A stretch of DNA of 39,047 nucleotides from a virus. The translations under genes were made by a program, and so were the position numbers. Location: IMG/VR virus record IMGVR_UViG_3300042429_000632, positions 1 through 39,047 of that record; one strand, given 5' to 3'. Below are positions 24,622 through 33,122 of this stretch, one piece after another (the stretch's first letter is position 1; every line of letters begins with the position of its first letter). The notes under the pieces are model-generated. The model was not told where the DNA came from, did no database searches, and saw only the letters and a program-made list of their open reading frames with translations.

Positions 24622-26058
24622 TTACATCAAGAGCCACCACTTATAGTTGTGCATCAAGATATTTTCTGTAACGAACCAGTCTTGAGGCTCCGTGTTTAGT
24701 CTGTAAACTGTTGAGACTCCGTCGACAAGTGTAATAGATGTAATTAATAGATCAGAAATAAGTCCATTTTCGTCTAGTTTAATTAAATGATCTCCTACTA
24801 CTATGTCTGAGGACAGTTCGACGCTATAGACACCGTCTCTTTTTATAAACACATGTTGATGTAAAGAAATCTTTAAAGATTCGTCTCCATTAAAATACAT
24901 GATTTGTGGAACAATTTTGCCTATCTTTGAAACTACTGTTGCTTCGACAAAACCGTTAGATGAAAGTGAATTAGAAGACCAAGTTTCATAATCAAGCTCA
25001 GATTCTTCTTGAGTTCCTACTAATGGCAACTCATTTAAATCTGCGGTGACTATTATATCTCCAACTTCAATATCTTTTATTTTTTTAAATCCATCTTTAG
25101 TTTTAATTAGAGTGTTTTCTTCAATACATCCGCCGCCGCCACCAAAAGATGGAGGTGAGAAGAACCCTGGAGGTGAGAAGAACCCAGGAGGTGAGAAGAA
25201 CCCTGGAGGACCAAAGAACCCTGGAGGTGCGAAGAACCCTGGAGGTGAGAAGAACCCTGGAGGTGAGAAGAACCCTGGGGGACCAAAGAACCCTGGGGGT
25301 GCGAAGAACCCTGGAGGTGCGAAGAACCCTGGAGGTGCGAAGAACCCTGGAGGTGCGAAGAACCCTGGAGGTGCGAAGAACCCTGGAGGTGCGAAGAACC
25401 CTGGAGGTGCGAAGAACCCTGGAGGTGAGAAGAACCCTGGGGGTGAGAAGAATGACGGTGGTGAGAAGAAGGTTGTAACTGAAGCGGAGGCACCTGATGT
25501 GACACCATTTCCGTTAGCATTATGTGCATAAACTGTATAAGTTTGTGCTGTTCCTTGCTCTTGGGCTACTGATACTGATGTAGCTGCTGTGTTTCCTTGC
25601 TTTCCATCGGATGATGCCCAGTAATACAAATCAATTGCTGATCCACCATTTGCTGGGGCTGGCCAAGATACTACGTCTGTTCCTGCTGTTGATGATGATG
25701 CTGAAACAAGACCAACTTGGTCTGGGACGGTAGTAGGTGTTGTAGCATTTGAAGTAGTGGTAGGACCGTTGCCAACTGCATTAGATGGAGTTATTGTAAA
25801 TGTGTATGATACTCCACCAGCGAGGCCTGTAAAGGACTTTGTAGTAGAAGTTGATGTTTGTGTTGTTGTTGCTGGACTTGACACTATTGTATATAGTGTT
25901 GCTGCTGGTGAATCGGATGGAAGCGTCCAAGCTAAGTTCGCTGAACCGTTATTGAACGCCCCTCCGTTAACACCAGTGGCAGTAAATCCAGTAACGGCCT
26001 TTGGCTCCAGGAAGTTGTCCTGTGCTGAAGACTTAATACCGATTTTCTTATTTGCCAT
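24622..26058 (-). CDS. FN3 / FFxPPG-repeat protein with C-terminal intein-like Hint domain
   Basis: 478 residues; AGGAG upstream. Residues about 18-110 and 112-196 are two FN3-like domains (FTGLAGGVSYTFTITPSNAV is the classical end of the first). Residues 197-304 are 18 FFxPP(G/S) hexapeptides. After a Gly5 linker, Cys311 opens a Hint domain: CIEENTLIKTKDGFKKIKDI then VGDIIV (block A), LKISLHQHVFIK (block B with its His) and a C-terminal VTENILMHN ending at Asn471. Seven residues (YKWWLLM) follow. Cys1, block-B His and terminal His-Asn are intact, so N-S shift and Asn cyclisation chemistry is plausible. The +1 residue is Tyr rather than Cys/Ser/Thr, so cleavage or ligation to another nucleophile is more likely than splicing. 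No homing endonuclease insertion (161 residues). Confidence 0.8.
   Translation of the reverse strand: MANKKIGIKSSAQDNFLEPKAVTGFTATGVNGGAFNNGSANLAWTLPSDSPAATLYTIVSSPATTTQTSTSTTKSFTGLAGGVSYTFTITPSNAVGNGPTTTSNATTPTTVPDQVGLVSASSSTAGTDVVSWPAPANGGSAIDLYYWASSDGKQGNTAATSVSVAQEQGTAQTYTVYAHNANGNGVTSGASASVTTFFSPPSFFSPPGFFSPPGFFAPPGFFAPPGFFAPPGFFAPPGFFAPPGFFAPPGFFAPPGFFGPPGFFSPPGFFSPPGFFAPPGFFGPPGFFSPPGFFSPPGFFSPPSFGGGGGCIEENTLIKTKDGFKKIKDIEVGDIIVTADLNELPLVGTQEESELDYETWSSNSLSSNGFVEATVVSKIGKIVPQIMYFNGDESLKISLHQHVFIKRDGVYSVELSSDIVVGDHLIKLDENGLISDLLITSITLVDGVSTVYRLNTEPQDWFVTENILMHNYKWWLLM
25147..25470 (-). repeat. 18-bp tandem array coding FFxPP(G/S)
   Basis: Eighteen head-to-tail 18-bp units with no interruption; 16 end in Gly and the first and last end in Ser. 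Only the third codon position of the unit varies in meaning: Ala in eight, Ser in eight, Gly in two. Seven consecutive Ala units are nearly identical, which points to recent expansion. Confidence 0.95.
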
Positions 26059-26086
26059 TTTTTATCTCCTATTATTTTTTATCTAA

Positions 26087-28237
26087 TTAAGCTGACAGAT
26101 CGCCAACAACTACCCAAGTATTTGCTGCTCTCTTTATTAATGTTACTGATGACCACTGTGCACGAAGCTTTAATCCAGGAGTTGCATTTACTGTTGTTGT
26201 TCCTGGTGCAACTGCTTCAATTGTTACAGGGCCAGTATTTGTTCTAAGAACGTCAATAGATGTTCCGATTGGATAGTTAAGTGTAGCATCTGTTGGGATT
26301 AAAACTTTAACTGCAGTGACACCTGTATGGGAAACTTCAATTAAAGAATCTCTTTCAGTAAGTGCTGAAAGTGCGTACTCTGCTGTTTTTTGAATAATTG
26401 GTGTACGTGATGGAACACCTTCTTTGGTTTGTGTGCCGTCTGTAAATGCTATTCCAGATGCTGCAACTGTTACTGTACCAGTAAATGTTGGTGAAGCAAG
26501 TGGTGCTTTTAAACCAAGTGATGTAGTGACTGTTGATGCAAAGTTTGCGTCATCACCAAGTGCTGCGGCAAGCTCGTCAAGTGTGTTGAGTGCTGCTGGT
26601 GCTGATGCAATTACTGCATTTACCTGAGCTGTTGCATCTGCAATTGCCTCTGACTTAGCAGTTGCGATTGCTGTAGCCTGTGCTGTTGACACTGGCTTTG
26701 ATGCATCTGAAGTATTGTCAACATTTGCAAGTCCTACTGAAGACTTTGTAAGTGCTGCTACTGCTGCTGCAACCTTAGAGTCTGCTGCTGTTCCTGCTGC
26801 AGTAATTGCATCTGCTTCTGCAGTGTCTGCATAAGACTTTGTTGCAAGAAGTGATGTGTCTGCAATTCCATGAACATCTGTAGTATCTGCACTGTGTGTT
26901 GAAAGAGCGGTTTCTGCTGCTGTGGCTGCTGCTGAGATCGCTGCTGCCTGTGCTGCGTTAGCCTTTGCAGTTGCATCTGCTGCTGCCGTTGCTACAGCTC
27001 CATTTGATTTGCCTGTTGCATCTGCTGCTGCGGCTGAGATAGCTGCTGCCTGTGCGTCATTAGCCTTTGTGCTTGCATCTGCTGCTGCTGCTGAGATCGC
27101 TGCTGCCTGTGCTGCGTTAGCCTTAGTTGTTGCATCTGTGGCTGCTAAATCTTGTGCTGTGTTAGCTTTAGCTGAAGCATCTGCGGCTGCTGTAGCTTCT
27201 GCGGCTGCTTGCGCTGCGTTAGCCTTAGTTGTTGCATCTGTTGCTGCTGCGGTCTGTGCTGCGTTAGCCTTAGTTGAAGCATCTGCGGCTGCTGCGGTCT
27301 GTGCTGCGTTAGCCTTTGCAGTTGCATCTGCTGCTGCTGCTGTTTCTGCTGCTGCAATCGCTGCTGCGTTAGCTGCATCGCCTGATACTCTAAGTGCTGC
27401 TTCTGCTGCTACCTTAGTTGTAGCATCTGCTGCTGCTGCTGTAGTTGCTCCAGTTATTGCTGACTCGCGGTCGGCCTGTAAATCGTATCCAGAAATTACT
27501 GCTCCTGCTGGGATTGTTACTGTTCCAGTAAATGTTGGCGAAGCAATTGTAGCCTTGGTTGCAAGGCTGTTTGTAACAGTTGTTGAAAAGTTTGCATCTG
27601 AACCTAGGGCATTTGAAAGCTCTAGCAATGTGTCTAGTACACCAGGTGCACCATTTACAATATTTGAAACCTGTGTGTTAACATAACCTTTACTTGCAAC
27701 TGCTGTTGCTGAATCTGTTAGGTCTAGTGATATTACACCAGTTGATGAGCTGTAGTTGATACCGTCGCCAGAGACGCTTAGCTTTCCTCTTACTGAAGAA
27801 TCGCTTATTTGAGCTGTAGGAACCTTAGCAGCTGAATCAAGTGATGCAACTCCAAAAGCAAGTCCCTTATCTGATTCTGGAACATATGTTGCATCTGCTG
27901 TATTACCTAGGCTTGCAACTGCTGCATCTACGTAGGCTCTGTTTGCCCATACTGTATCTTCAAGTGCAATTGTTATTGTGTTGGCGCCGTCGTTATATGT
28001 CTTTGTAAGACCTGTTCCAACCGCAAGTGCTGCGTTGATTGCATCTTGTGCAATTTCTGTAACGCCAGGTGTATCTGAAGCGCCGTATGAAAGTGTGCTC
28101 CATGCTCCTGTGCCGTTACCAAATTTAAACTTGTTTGTATCTGATTCGTAACCCATTTCTCCTGCTGCTAGTATTGGGTTAACTGAGGTCCAGTCTGCTG
28201 CGGTTCCTCTTCTTACTTGAATTCTTACTGTTGACAT
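26087..28237 (-). CDS. Large alanine-rich tail fibre
   Basis: 716 residues; AGGGGTGG before the ATG. The N-terminus (VRIQVRRGTAADWTSVNPIL, GEMGYESDTNKFKFGNGTGA) is the adaptor shared with the collagen-like fibre. Two copies of the phage fibre repeat are visible: NGAPGVLDTLLELSNALGSD with [14 protein letters not shown] near residues 195-245, and SAPAALNTLDELAAALGDD with [14 protein letters not shown] near 545-600. Between them lie about 230 residues of Ala-rich helical repeat (KANAAQAAAISAAAADAS type) and the motif VGLANVDNTSDASKPVS. The C-terminal 110 residues form a beta tip (YALSALTERDSLIEVSHTGV ... WSSVTLIKRAANTWVVVGDL). Probably a main long fibre. Confidence 0.75.
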   Translation of the reverse strand: MSTVRIQVRRGTAADWTSVNPILAAGEMGYESDTNKFKFGNGTGAWSTLSYGASDTPGVTEIAQDAINAALAVGTGLTKTYNDGANTITIALEDTVWANRAYVDAAVASLGNTADATYVPESDKGLAFGVASLDSAAKVPTAQISDSSVRGKLSVSGDGINYSSSTGVISLDLTDSATAVASKGYVNTQVSNIVNGAPGVLDTLLELSNALGSDANFSTTVTNSLATKATIASPTFTGTVTIPAGAVISGYDLQADRESAITGATTAAAADATTKVAAEAALRVSGDAANAAAIAAAETAAAADATAKANAAQTAAAADASTKANAAQTAAATDATTKANAAQAAAEATAAADASAKANTAQDLAATDATTKANAAQAAAISAAAADASTKANDAQAAAISAAAADATGKSNGAVATAAADATAKANAAQAAAISAAATAAETALSTHSADTTDVHGIADTSLLATKSYADTAEADAITAAGTAADSKVAAAVAALTKSSVGLANVDNTSDASKPVSTAQATAIATAKSEAIADATAQVNAVIASAPAALNTLDELAAALGDDANFASTVTTSLGLKAPLASPTFTGTVTVAASGIAFTDGTQTKEGVPSRTPIIQKTAEYALSALTERDSLIEVSHTGVTAVKVLIPTDATLNYPIGTSIDVLRTNTGPVTIEAVAPGTTTVNATPGLKLRAQWSSVTLIKRAANTWVVVGDLSA
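26745..27445 (-). repeat. Alanine-rich coding repeats of the large fibre
   Basis: Imperfect units coding ADA(S/T)(T/A)KANAAQ(A/T)AA with variable spacers, sharing codons and wording with the 57-bp array of the 508-residue fibre. The similarity extends to DNA level and makes the two genes possible partners for recombination. Confidence 0.75.
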
Positions 28238-28292
28238 TATGCCACCCCTTGTTTTATATTATTTGTAAAGTATACCATTTGTACCATTATAA

Positions 28293-28652
28293 TTATGCGC
28301 TAATTGTACTGGAATCAAATGCTAGGTCAAACGATGTTGTTCCTGGGGTTCCTCCGTCAGCGAATTTAGTCGCTGTTGTTACAACCCCGTTTGCTTGTAC
28401 TGTATAGACTGGTTGACCGTTATAATCAATGGCCAATCCAATATCCATAAAGCTAATTGCTCCAGATGTATCTACTACATCTGTTGTATGTGCTAAAGAG
28501 ACCCAGTCTCCATTAATTTGGATCTGTAGTCTCCCTGTTGTTTGATCAAATGCTATCGGGGCGGTGCCTAATACAATGTTAGAATCAAACGTAGCTGTAC
28601 CAGCCACATTCAATCCATTCTTTACTCTAAAATTCTTATTTACTGTTGCCAT
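28293..28652 (-). CDS. Short fibre-associated protein
   Basis: 119 residues. Its N-terminus (VNKNFRVKNGLNVAGTATF) matches that of the 508-residue fibre. Next comes a display-type segment IAFDQTTGRLQIQINGDWV, then a short beta region with PVYTVQANGVVTTATKFADG. Shine-Dalgarno support is weak: AGGGG lies about 14 bases from the ATG. It may be a reduced fibre that keeps only the attachment module, or a subunit that caps the same site. Confidence 0.55.
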   Translation of the reverse strand: MATVNKNFRVKNGLNVAGTATFDSNIVLGTAPIAFDQTTGRLQIQINGDWVSLAHTTDVVDTSGAISFMDIGLAIDYNGQPVYTVQANGVVTTATKFADGGTPGTTSFDLAFDSSTISA

Positions 28653-28719
28653 TTAAGTTCACATATCCCCTAATTGTTATTTGGTGGGGTTTTGAAAGGA
28701 CCCCATACCTTTTATTAAA

Positions 28720-30246
28720 TTATTTAATTAGTGTTGCTACTACTGTTACTGTTGTATTTGCATAAACAGTATTTACTTCTACTCCGATGTTTCCACCCAA
28801 GTATGATGCACTAATTGTTCCAAGAGAACCGTTTGTGCCAGTCTCAGCAAAGTCTGTAATTGCTATATTGTTTGATGAGTCTGTGGTTAATAGAATTTCT
28901 GAAATCTGTGAGTGAGTTGCTGTTGCAAACTTAACCCATAGCTTAGCTGTTGGATAATCTGTTTTAGCCCATGACATCACAGAAGATCCTGTTGATATTG
29001 AAGCTAATGTTGCTTGTACTGCTCTTTGTGAAACTAGGTCGTTTACGTTTACTGCTGTAAACTTTGTAGTTCCGTCCTTAACCAAACCAAGAGCTGCTGC
29101 TGCGGTTGCTTCTGCGGCTGACTGTGCGGCATTAGCCTTTGAAGTAGCGTCTGCGGCTGCTGTTGCTTCTGCACCACTCTTTGCGGCGTTAGCCTTTGAA
29201 GTAGCGTCTGCGGCTGCTGTAGCTTCTGCGGCTGACTGTGCGGCATTAGCCTTTGAAGTAGCGTCTGCGGCTGCTGTAGCTTCTGCTGCTGATTTAGCGG
29301 CGTTAGCCTTTGAAGTAGCGTCTGCGGCTGCTGTAGCTTCTGCGGCTGCTTGCGCTGCGTTAGCCTTAGTTGTTGCATCTGTTGCTGCGTTTGATGCTGC
29401 AGTTGATATTGCTGTTGTGACATCTGCTGAATTAGCTTTTGTTCCAAGAGCGGTTGTAATAGTTGTTGTGTAGTTTGCATCATCATTAATTGCTGCTGCT
29501 AATTCATTTAATGTATTAAGAAGCGCTGGTGCACCATCTACTAATGAATCCACTGCAGTTGAAATTGCTGTGTTACGATTTGAAACTTCTGTTGATATTG
29601 CAGATGAAAGGGCAGATGCTGCTGTTGCTTCTGCGGCTGCTTGCGCTGCGTTAGCCTTAGTTGTTGCATCTGTTGCTGCTGCTGCGATAGCGGCTGACTG
29701 TGCGGCGTTAGCCTTTGAAGTAGCGTCTGCGGCTGCTGTTGCTTCTGCACCACTCTTTGCGGCGTTAGCCTTAGTTGTTGCATCTGCAGCGGCTGCAGAA
29801 ATAGCTGCTGCCTGTGCGGCGTCAGCTTTAGTTGTTGCATCTGCGGCTGCGGTTGAAACTGAAGCTGCATCGCCTGATACTCTAAGTGCTGCTTCTGCTG
29901 CTACCTTAGTTGTTGCATCTGTTGCTGCTGCTGTGGTTGCGGCTGACTGTGCGGCATTAGCCTTAGCTGATGCATCTGCTGATGCAGTTGCTTCTGCTGC
30001 AGTCTGTGCAGCTGCTGCTGCTCCCGCTGCATCAAATACGCCAGACTTTACGGATAGCTTTCCTGCTCCGTTTACTTCAAGCTGCGTGGCTTCTACTGAT
30101 TTTACAAGAGTCGCTCCGCCAACAAGATTGAGGATATAACTATCTGCGCCTGTTTCTGTAAGTATGTTTTGGCCGTTGATTGTACCTGTTGTACCTTCAA
30201 CAATGAGGCCTGATTTAATTCTAAAATTTTTGACTACTGTTGCCAT
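28720..30246 (-). CDS. Alanine-rich repeat tail fibre
   Basis: 508 residues; AGGAG upstream. The start MATVVKNFRIKSGLIVEGTT is shared with the 119-residue protein that follows. Most of residues 75-390 is an Ala-rich helical repeat with a 19-residue unit (ADATSKANAAQSAAEATAA), interrupted near residues 225-285 by the fibre motif DGAPALLNTLNELAAAINDD. The C-terminal 110 residues form a beta domain (AKLWVKFATATHSQISEILL ... VNTVYANTTVTVVATLIK). The helical repeat likely forms a long trimeric or dimeric coiled stalk that presents the tip. DNA repeats are almost identical, so copy number may vary between related phages. Confidence 0.7.
   Translation of the reverse strand: MATVVKNFRIKSGLIVEGTTGTINGQNILTETGADSYILNLVGGATLVKSVEATQLEVNGAGKLSVKSGVFDAAGAAAAAQTAAEATASADASAKANAAQSAATTAAATDATTKVAAEAALRVSGDAASVSTAAADATTKADAAQAAAISAAAADATTKANAAKSGAEATAAADATSKANAAQSAAIAAAATDATTKANAAQAAAEATAASALSSAISTEVSNRNTAISTAVDSLVDGAPALLNTLNELAAAINDDANYTTTITTALGTKANSADVTTAISTAASNAATDATTKANAAQAAAEATAAADATSKANAAKSAAEATAAADATSKANAAQSAAEATAAADATSKANAAKSGAEATAAADATSKANAAQSAAEATAAAALGLVKDGTTKFTAVNVNDLVSQRAVQATLASISTGSSVMSWAKTDYPTAKLWVKFATATHSQISEILLTTDSSNNIAITDFAETGTNGSLGTISASYLGGNIGVEVNTVYANTTVTVVATLIK
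29100..29396 (-). repeat. 57-bp tandem repeat in the alanine-rich fibre
   Basis: About five consecutive 57-bp units (19 codons each) differ at only a few positions; the variable codons are Gln/Lys and Ala/Gly. Related units recur at 29630-30000 in the same gene and in the 716-residue fibre. Confidence 0.85.
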
Positions 30247-30271
30247 TTATATGACTCCTCTTATTGCTTTT

Positions 30272-30823
30272 TTATGCCTTAATTGCAGTTCTATAATACT
30301 TAAAAGTAATAGATCCACCATTAGGGATAACTCTTAAACTAATTATACCTGAATTTTCTTCAAAAGTATAAGTAAATAAAGTATTGCTTGTTGTTGAAAC
30401 TATGTTAGACTCTGAAACTAATATGTCTGTTCCATCATGAATTGCTGTGATTTCTGATGTGTATACATCTACACCCTTTTTAACCTGTACCTTATAGTTA
30501 ACCGTTCTCCATGAAGCCTTTGCAAATGAATCTACGTTAGTAGCATTTTCAATTCCATTTACTTCAAGATCGTTGTTTCCGTCTAAACCCAAAAGCTCTG
30601 TTATTGCATCAGATGTATTTGAGATGCCTACTAGTTCTGAGGAAAGGGCATTTACTTTATATGTAAGAGAGTTTGAATCAGTAGAGTTAGTTACACCAAC
30701 TGCTGTTTCAAGTGCTTCAATTGCATCATTAGCATTTGCGTGTTGCGCTGCATGTCCAGTTAATTCATCAGATCCTGACGGATTAGTTAGATTGTCTTTA
30801 CTTGTTGGAAAAGCCGTTGCCAT
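30272..30823 (-). CDS. Putative tail-fibre protein, short
   Basis: 183 residues; a strong AGGAGG precedes the ATG. The N-terminus (FPTSKDNLTNPSGSDELTG followed by HAAQHANANDAIEALETAVG) is the widespread phage fibre motif in which His/Asn residues precede a short helix. The C-terminal half (about 100-183) is beta-rich (RTVNYKVQVKKGVDVYTSEI ... FTYTFEENSGIISLRVIPNG) and looks like a small globular tip. Probably a short fibre or accessory fibre next to the alanine-rich fibre. Confidence 0.6.
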   Translation of the reverse strand: MATAFPTSKDNLTNPSGSDELTGHAAQHANANDAIEALETAVGVTNSTDSNSLTYKVNALSSELVGISNTSDAITELLGLDGNNDLEVNGIENATNVDSFAKASWRTVNYKVQVKKGVDVYTSEITAIHDGTDILVSESNIVSTTSNTLFTYTFEENSGIISLRVIPNGGSITFKYYRTAIKA

Positions 30824-30882
30824 TTATAAATCCTCCTGGCGGTGTTGCGTGTTATCCTATTATATCCTAGATATAATTATAA

Positions 30883-31086
30883 TTACGCTAATACCGCTGA
30901 AATTTGACTTTGCTTTTCTGCCATAGATGCGTTTAGCTCTGCAACTAGATTTGCATCTGGAGTAGACTTTGCATTTTCTGCAATAAGTTTTACTTCAACT
31001 GCATACATCTGGTACTCTAAGTTTCTTACTTCTCCTTGAGCAATTGCTGCCTTTTCATCATTTGTTAGGGCTGTGTATGTTGTCAT
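30883..31086 (-). CDS. Small helical protein of unknown function
   Basis: 67 residues; AAGGAG lies upstream of the ATG. It is helical and alanine/glutamate-rich (EKAAIAQGEVRNLEYQMYAV, VAELNASMAEKQSQISAVL). The general pattern (a short N-terminal cap, two helices, C-terminal Ala) matches the previous 66-residue protein in size and position, and both may be diverged copies. No catalytic or metal motif is visible. It starts one base after the preceding stop. Confidence 0.55.
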   Translation of the reverse strand: MTTYTALTNDEKAAIAQGEVRNLEYQMYAVEVKLIAENAKSTPDANLVAELNASMAEKQSQISAVLA

Positions 31087-31087
31087 T

Positions 31088-31288
31088 TTATTCTCCTTGT
31101 TCTATTTTTATTTTTTCAAGCTCAATAGACTGAATCTGTTCATCTATTGTTTGTATACTGTAGTTTATCTCAGCAATTTCCTCTTGATTTAACTCAGAGG
31201 TAATCTTATCGTTTAGCATTATTTTTTGAGCCCCTAATGATTTTAGGTGCCCGTTTATAATAAATAGCTTATGTTCTTTTAATATCAT
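31088..31288 (-). CDS. Small coiled-coil protein
   Basis: 66 residues. The ATG at 31288 has AAGGAG nine bases upstream and is preferred over a TTG at 31306, which would overlap the preceding gene. The sequence is charged and leucine/isoleucine-rich with heptad-like spacing (KIMLNDKITSELNQEEIAEI, then IDEQIQSIELEKIKIEQ), so it is probably one helix hairpin or coiled coil. No family recognised. It sits between fibre genes and precedes a similar short helical protein, so a role in fibre attachment or folding is possible. Confidence 0.55.
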   Translation of the reverse strand: MILKEHKLFIINGHLKSLGAQKIMLNDKITSELNQEEIAEINYSIQTIDEQIQSIELEKIKIEQGE

Positions 31289-31298
31289 ATCATTCTCC

Positions 31299-33116
31299 TT
31301 AAACAAAAGCCGACCATGGGCCGTTAACTAGTGCCCAAGTTACAGTATTCCATCCGTATAGTCTAAATCTTAAATATCTTGCTGATGTTGTAGCGGTCAA
31401 GTCCCCAGCATGAGTTCCAACAATATAATGCCAGATTGAAGGAAGTCCACTAGTTGAAATCCAGCTGTCGTTATAGTCTCTTGTGTTTCCGCCTGTAATT
31501 AATGTTCCTCCAGAAGAAGCAGACGCTCTTATTTCCCATTCTACTCCAACTGGATCAAGTGGTCCAGTCCATATTGGGTTATCAAATCCCCATTTCATTG
31601 TTGATCCGCTTCGATAAAATGTTGGTTGGGTTGGGGTATATATTGTAACTGTTGGGTTTGCTGTAGTAGTTGCTGAAGCTGGGCCGCCAGGCCCATATCC
31701 ATAACCAGGTTTAGATGCTGCAACTGTTACATAATATGGAGTGCTTTCAGATAAAGATGAAGCGGCATATGAGGTATAAGATGTAGTTGTGTCTACTATG
31801 TTGCTTCCTCCAGAAGAAGTTCCAATTTTTACAGAATAAGTGTCTGCTCCTGGAATGGCGCTCCAGCTAATATTAAAAGAATTATGTGTTATTGAAGATG
31901 TGGATGGAGAAGGTGTGCCTGGGGCTTTGACAGTAAATGTTCCGCTACCTGTTCCTGCAGCTGAAGTCCATATGCCATCAAAACCAGTTACAGATATGGT
32001 AAAAGATCCTGTTGCGGGAACTGCTACGCTTGTTACACCTTGTGCAGTAGTGCCAGAAGCGTAAAACGATCCATTCTTATTTATTGTATAAGAATGATAA
32101 AGTATTGTTCTGCCTATTGGTGAAGTAGAAGAGTTCCAAGAAAAAGATCCGCTATCTGCGCTAGAGCTATCATAACCAGATACGTTGGTTGGGGCTGAGG
32201 GATACGGCTCATATAAATTAGAGCTTGCACTACTTGGTACACCAGTTTTATTAGAAGCAGATACGCTCTGACTGGCTCCATATCCTTGCAATCCCGCTGG
32301 TGACTTTGGGTATATTGAAAAACTATTTGTCTCGTTTCCAGTTGCAATGTCCCAAGTATAGTTTGTTTGAGATGAAGGAACGTTTACTGTTGTTGTAACG
32401 TTATTTCCATATTTAACAACATCATAAGATGCCGCACCAGGTGCGGCAGACCAACTCATATAAACTTTTTTATTTGTGTTTGTGGGGGTAGCTGATACTG
32501 AAATTGGGTTCGCTGTTCCAGTTCCAGTATAATTTCCAGAAGGTCCTGTAGAGTCTGGATAAATCTGTCCGTTTGTTGTTGCTATTGAAACTGATGTCGC
32601 ATTTGTTGAAGACCAGGATCCTGAATAAGAAAGTCCATTTACTGATAAATTTATAGAAGCTGTTGGGGTTGGCGTTGAGTCATAAGCAACAAGACTAGAT
32701 ACTGTTGGAAGGGTAGCTGATCCAGCACTTCCGCTGATTGTTGTACTTCCTCTTGCATTTGTTGCAACTACTGTTACCCCTAAAACTGAGTCAACGTCCG
32801 CTGCAACCGTGGTGTAAGTAGCAGATGTTGCTCCTGAAATATTTGTAGCTCCGCGTTTCCACTGATAAGTGTATGAGGTTGGTACGTCTGCTGGATCTGT
32901 TTTCCAGTTTCCCATAACAGACCATGTTGTTCCAACTGTTGGATAAAGTGTGCCAGAATAAAGAAGGGTAATTCCTGAAGATGACGGGTAGTTTGGATAA
33001 CCCAATTTCCATGTACCATCATAGACCCAGCCTTTAATAGCCGCAACGGCGGTAGACCCATTATGTATTTTTAATGATTTAGATTCTTGCCAGGTTGTTC
33101 CGTTATATATTTTCAT
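31299..33116 (-). CDS. Ig/FN3-domain tail protein
   Basis: 605 residues. The first 40 residues are a doubled adaptor (KIYNGTTWQESKSLKIHNGS, then VYDGTWK). Residues about 45-135 form an Ig-like domain with the recurrent signature YTYQWKRGATNISGATSATY followed by VVATNARGS. Residues about 140-520 contain three fibronectin-type III-like units, visible as WSAAPGAASYDVVKYG, FSWNSSTSPIGRTILY and ISWSAIPGADTYSVKIGTSS. The C-terminal 85 residues (WEIRASASSGGTLI to the end) look like a separate beta domain. Ig and FN3 domains on phage tails usually bind carbohydrate weakly at the host surface. The gene starts six bases after the collagen-like fibre stop and is probably co-translated. Confidence 0.75.
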   Translation of the reverse strand: MKIYNGTTWQESKSLKIHNGSTAVAAIKGWVYDGTWKLGYPNYPSSSGITLLYSGTLYPTVGTTWSVMGNWKTDPADVPTSYTYQWKRGATNISGATSATYTTVAADVDSVLGVTVVATNARGSTTISGSAGSATLPTVSSLVAYDSTPTPTASINLSVNGLSYSGSWSSTNATSVSIATTNGQIYPDSTGPSGNYTGTGTANPISVSATPTNTNKKVYMSWSAAPGAASYDVVKYGNNVTTTVNVPSSQTNYTWDIATGNETNSFSIYPKSPAGLQGYGASQSVSASNKTGVPSSASSNLYEPYPSAPTNVSGYDSSSADSGSFSWNSSTSPIGRTILYHSYTINKNGSFYASGTTAQGVTSVAVPATGSFTISVTGFDGIWTSAAGTGSGTFTVKAPGTPSPSTSSITHNSFNISWSAIPGADTYSVKIGTSSGGSNIVDTTTSYTSYAASSLSESTPYYVTVAASKPGYGYGPGGPASATTTANPTVTIYTPTQPTFYRSGSTMKWGFDNPIWTGPLDPVGVEWEIRASASSGGTLITGGNTRDYNDSWISTSGLPSIWHYIVGTHAGDLTATTSARYLRFRLYGWNTVTWALVNGPWSAFV

Positions 33117-33122
33117 AAAACT

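Noticed and set aside
24622-25128. Full splicing intein in the Hint protein
   Set aside because: The residue after the terminal Asn is Tyr, only seven residues follow, and no homing endonuclease is present; it is an intein-like Hint domain instead.
25147-25470. Tandem short repeats considered as a CRISPR array
   Set aside because: The 18-bp units are continuous without unique spacers and are in frame inside a gene.
25046-25531. Plus-strand frame with GGEKNPGG repeats
   Set aside because: Antisense of the FFxPPG array; the repeat makes all six frames open. The minus strand frame has flanking FN3 and Hint domains, so it is the real one.
26922-27686. 254-codon alanine-rich plus-strand frame (similarly 29570-30139)
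   Set aside because: Mirror image of GCN-rich repeats in the fibre genes, with no Shine-Dalgarno and no promoter.
28681-28712. Hairpin TGGGGT-9 nt-ACCCCA between the 508- and 119-residue genes
   Set aside because: Six-base stem without a T-run on the minus strand; it looks better for the plus strand, where there is no gene to end. Not supported as a terminator.
30859-30864. Exact TATAAT on the minus strand before the 183-residue fibre gene
   Set aside because: No recognisable -35 box at 16-18 nt (CGTAAT at that place), and the region is AT-rich, so chance is likely.
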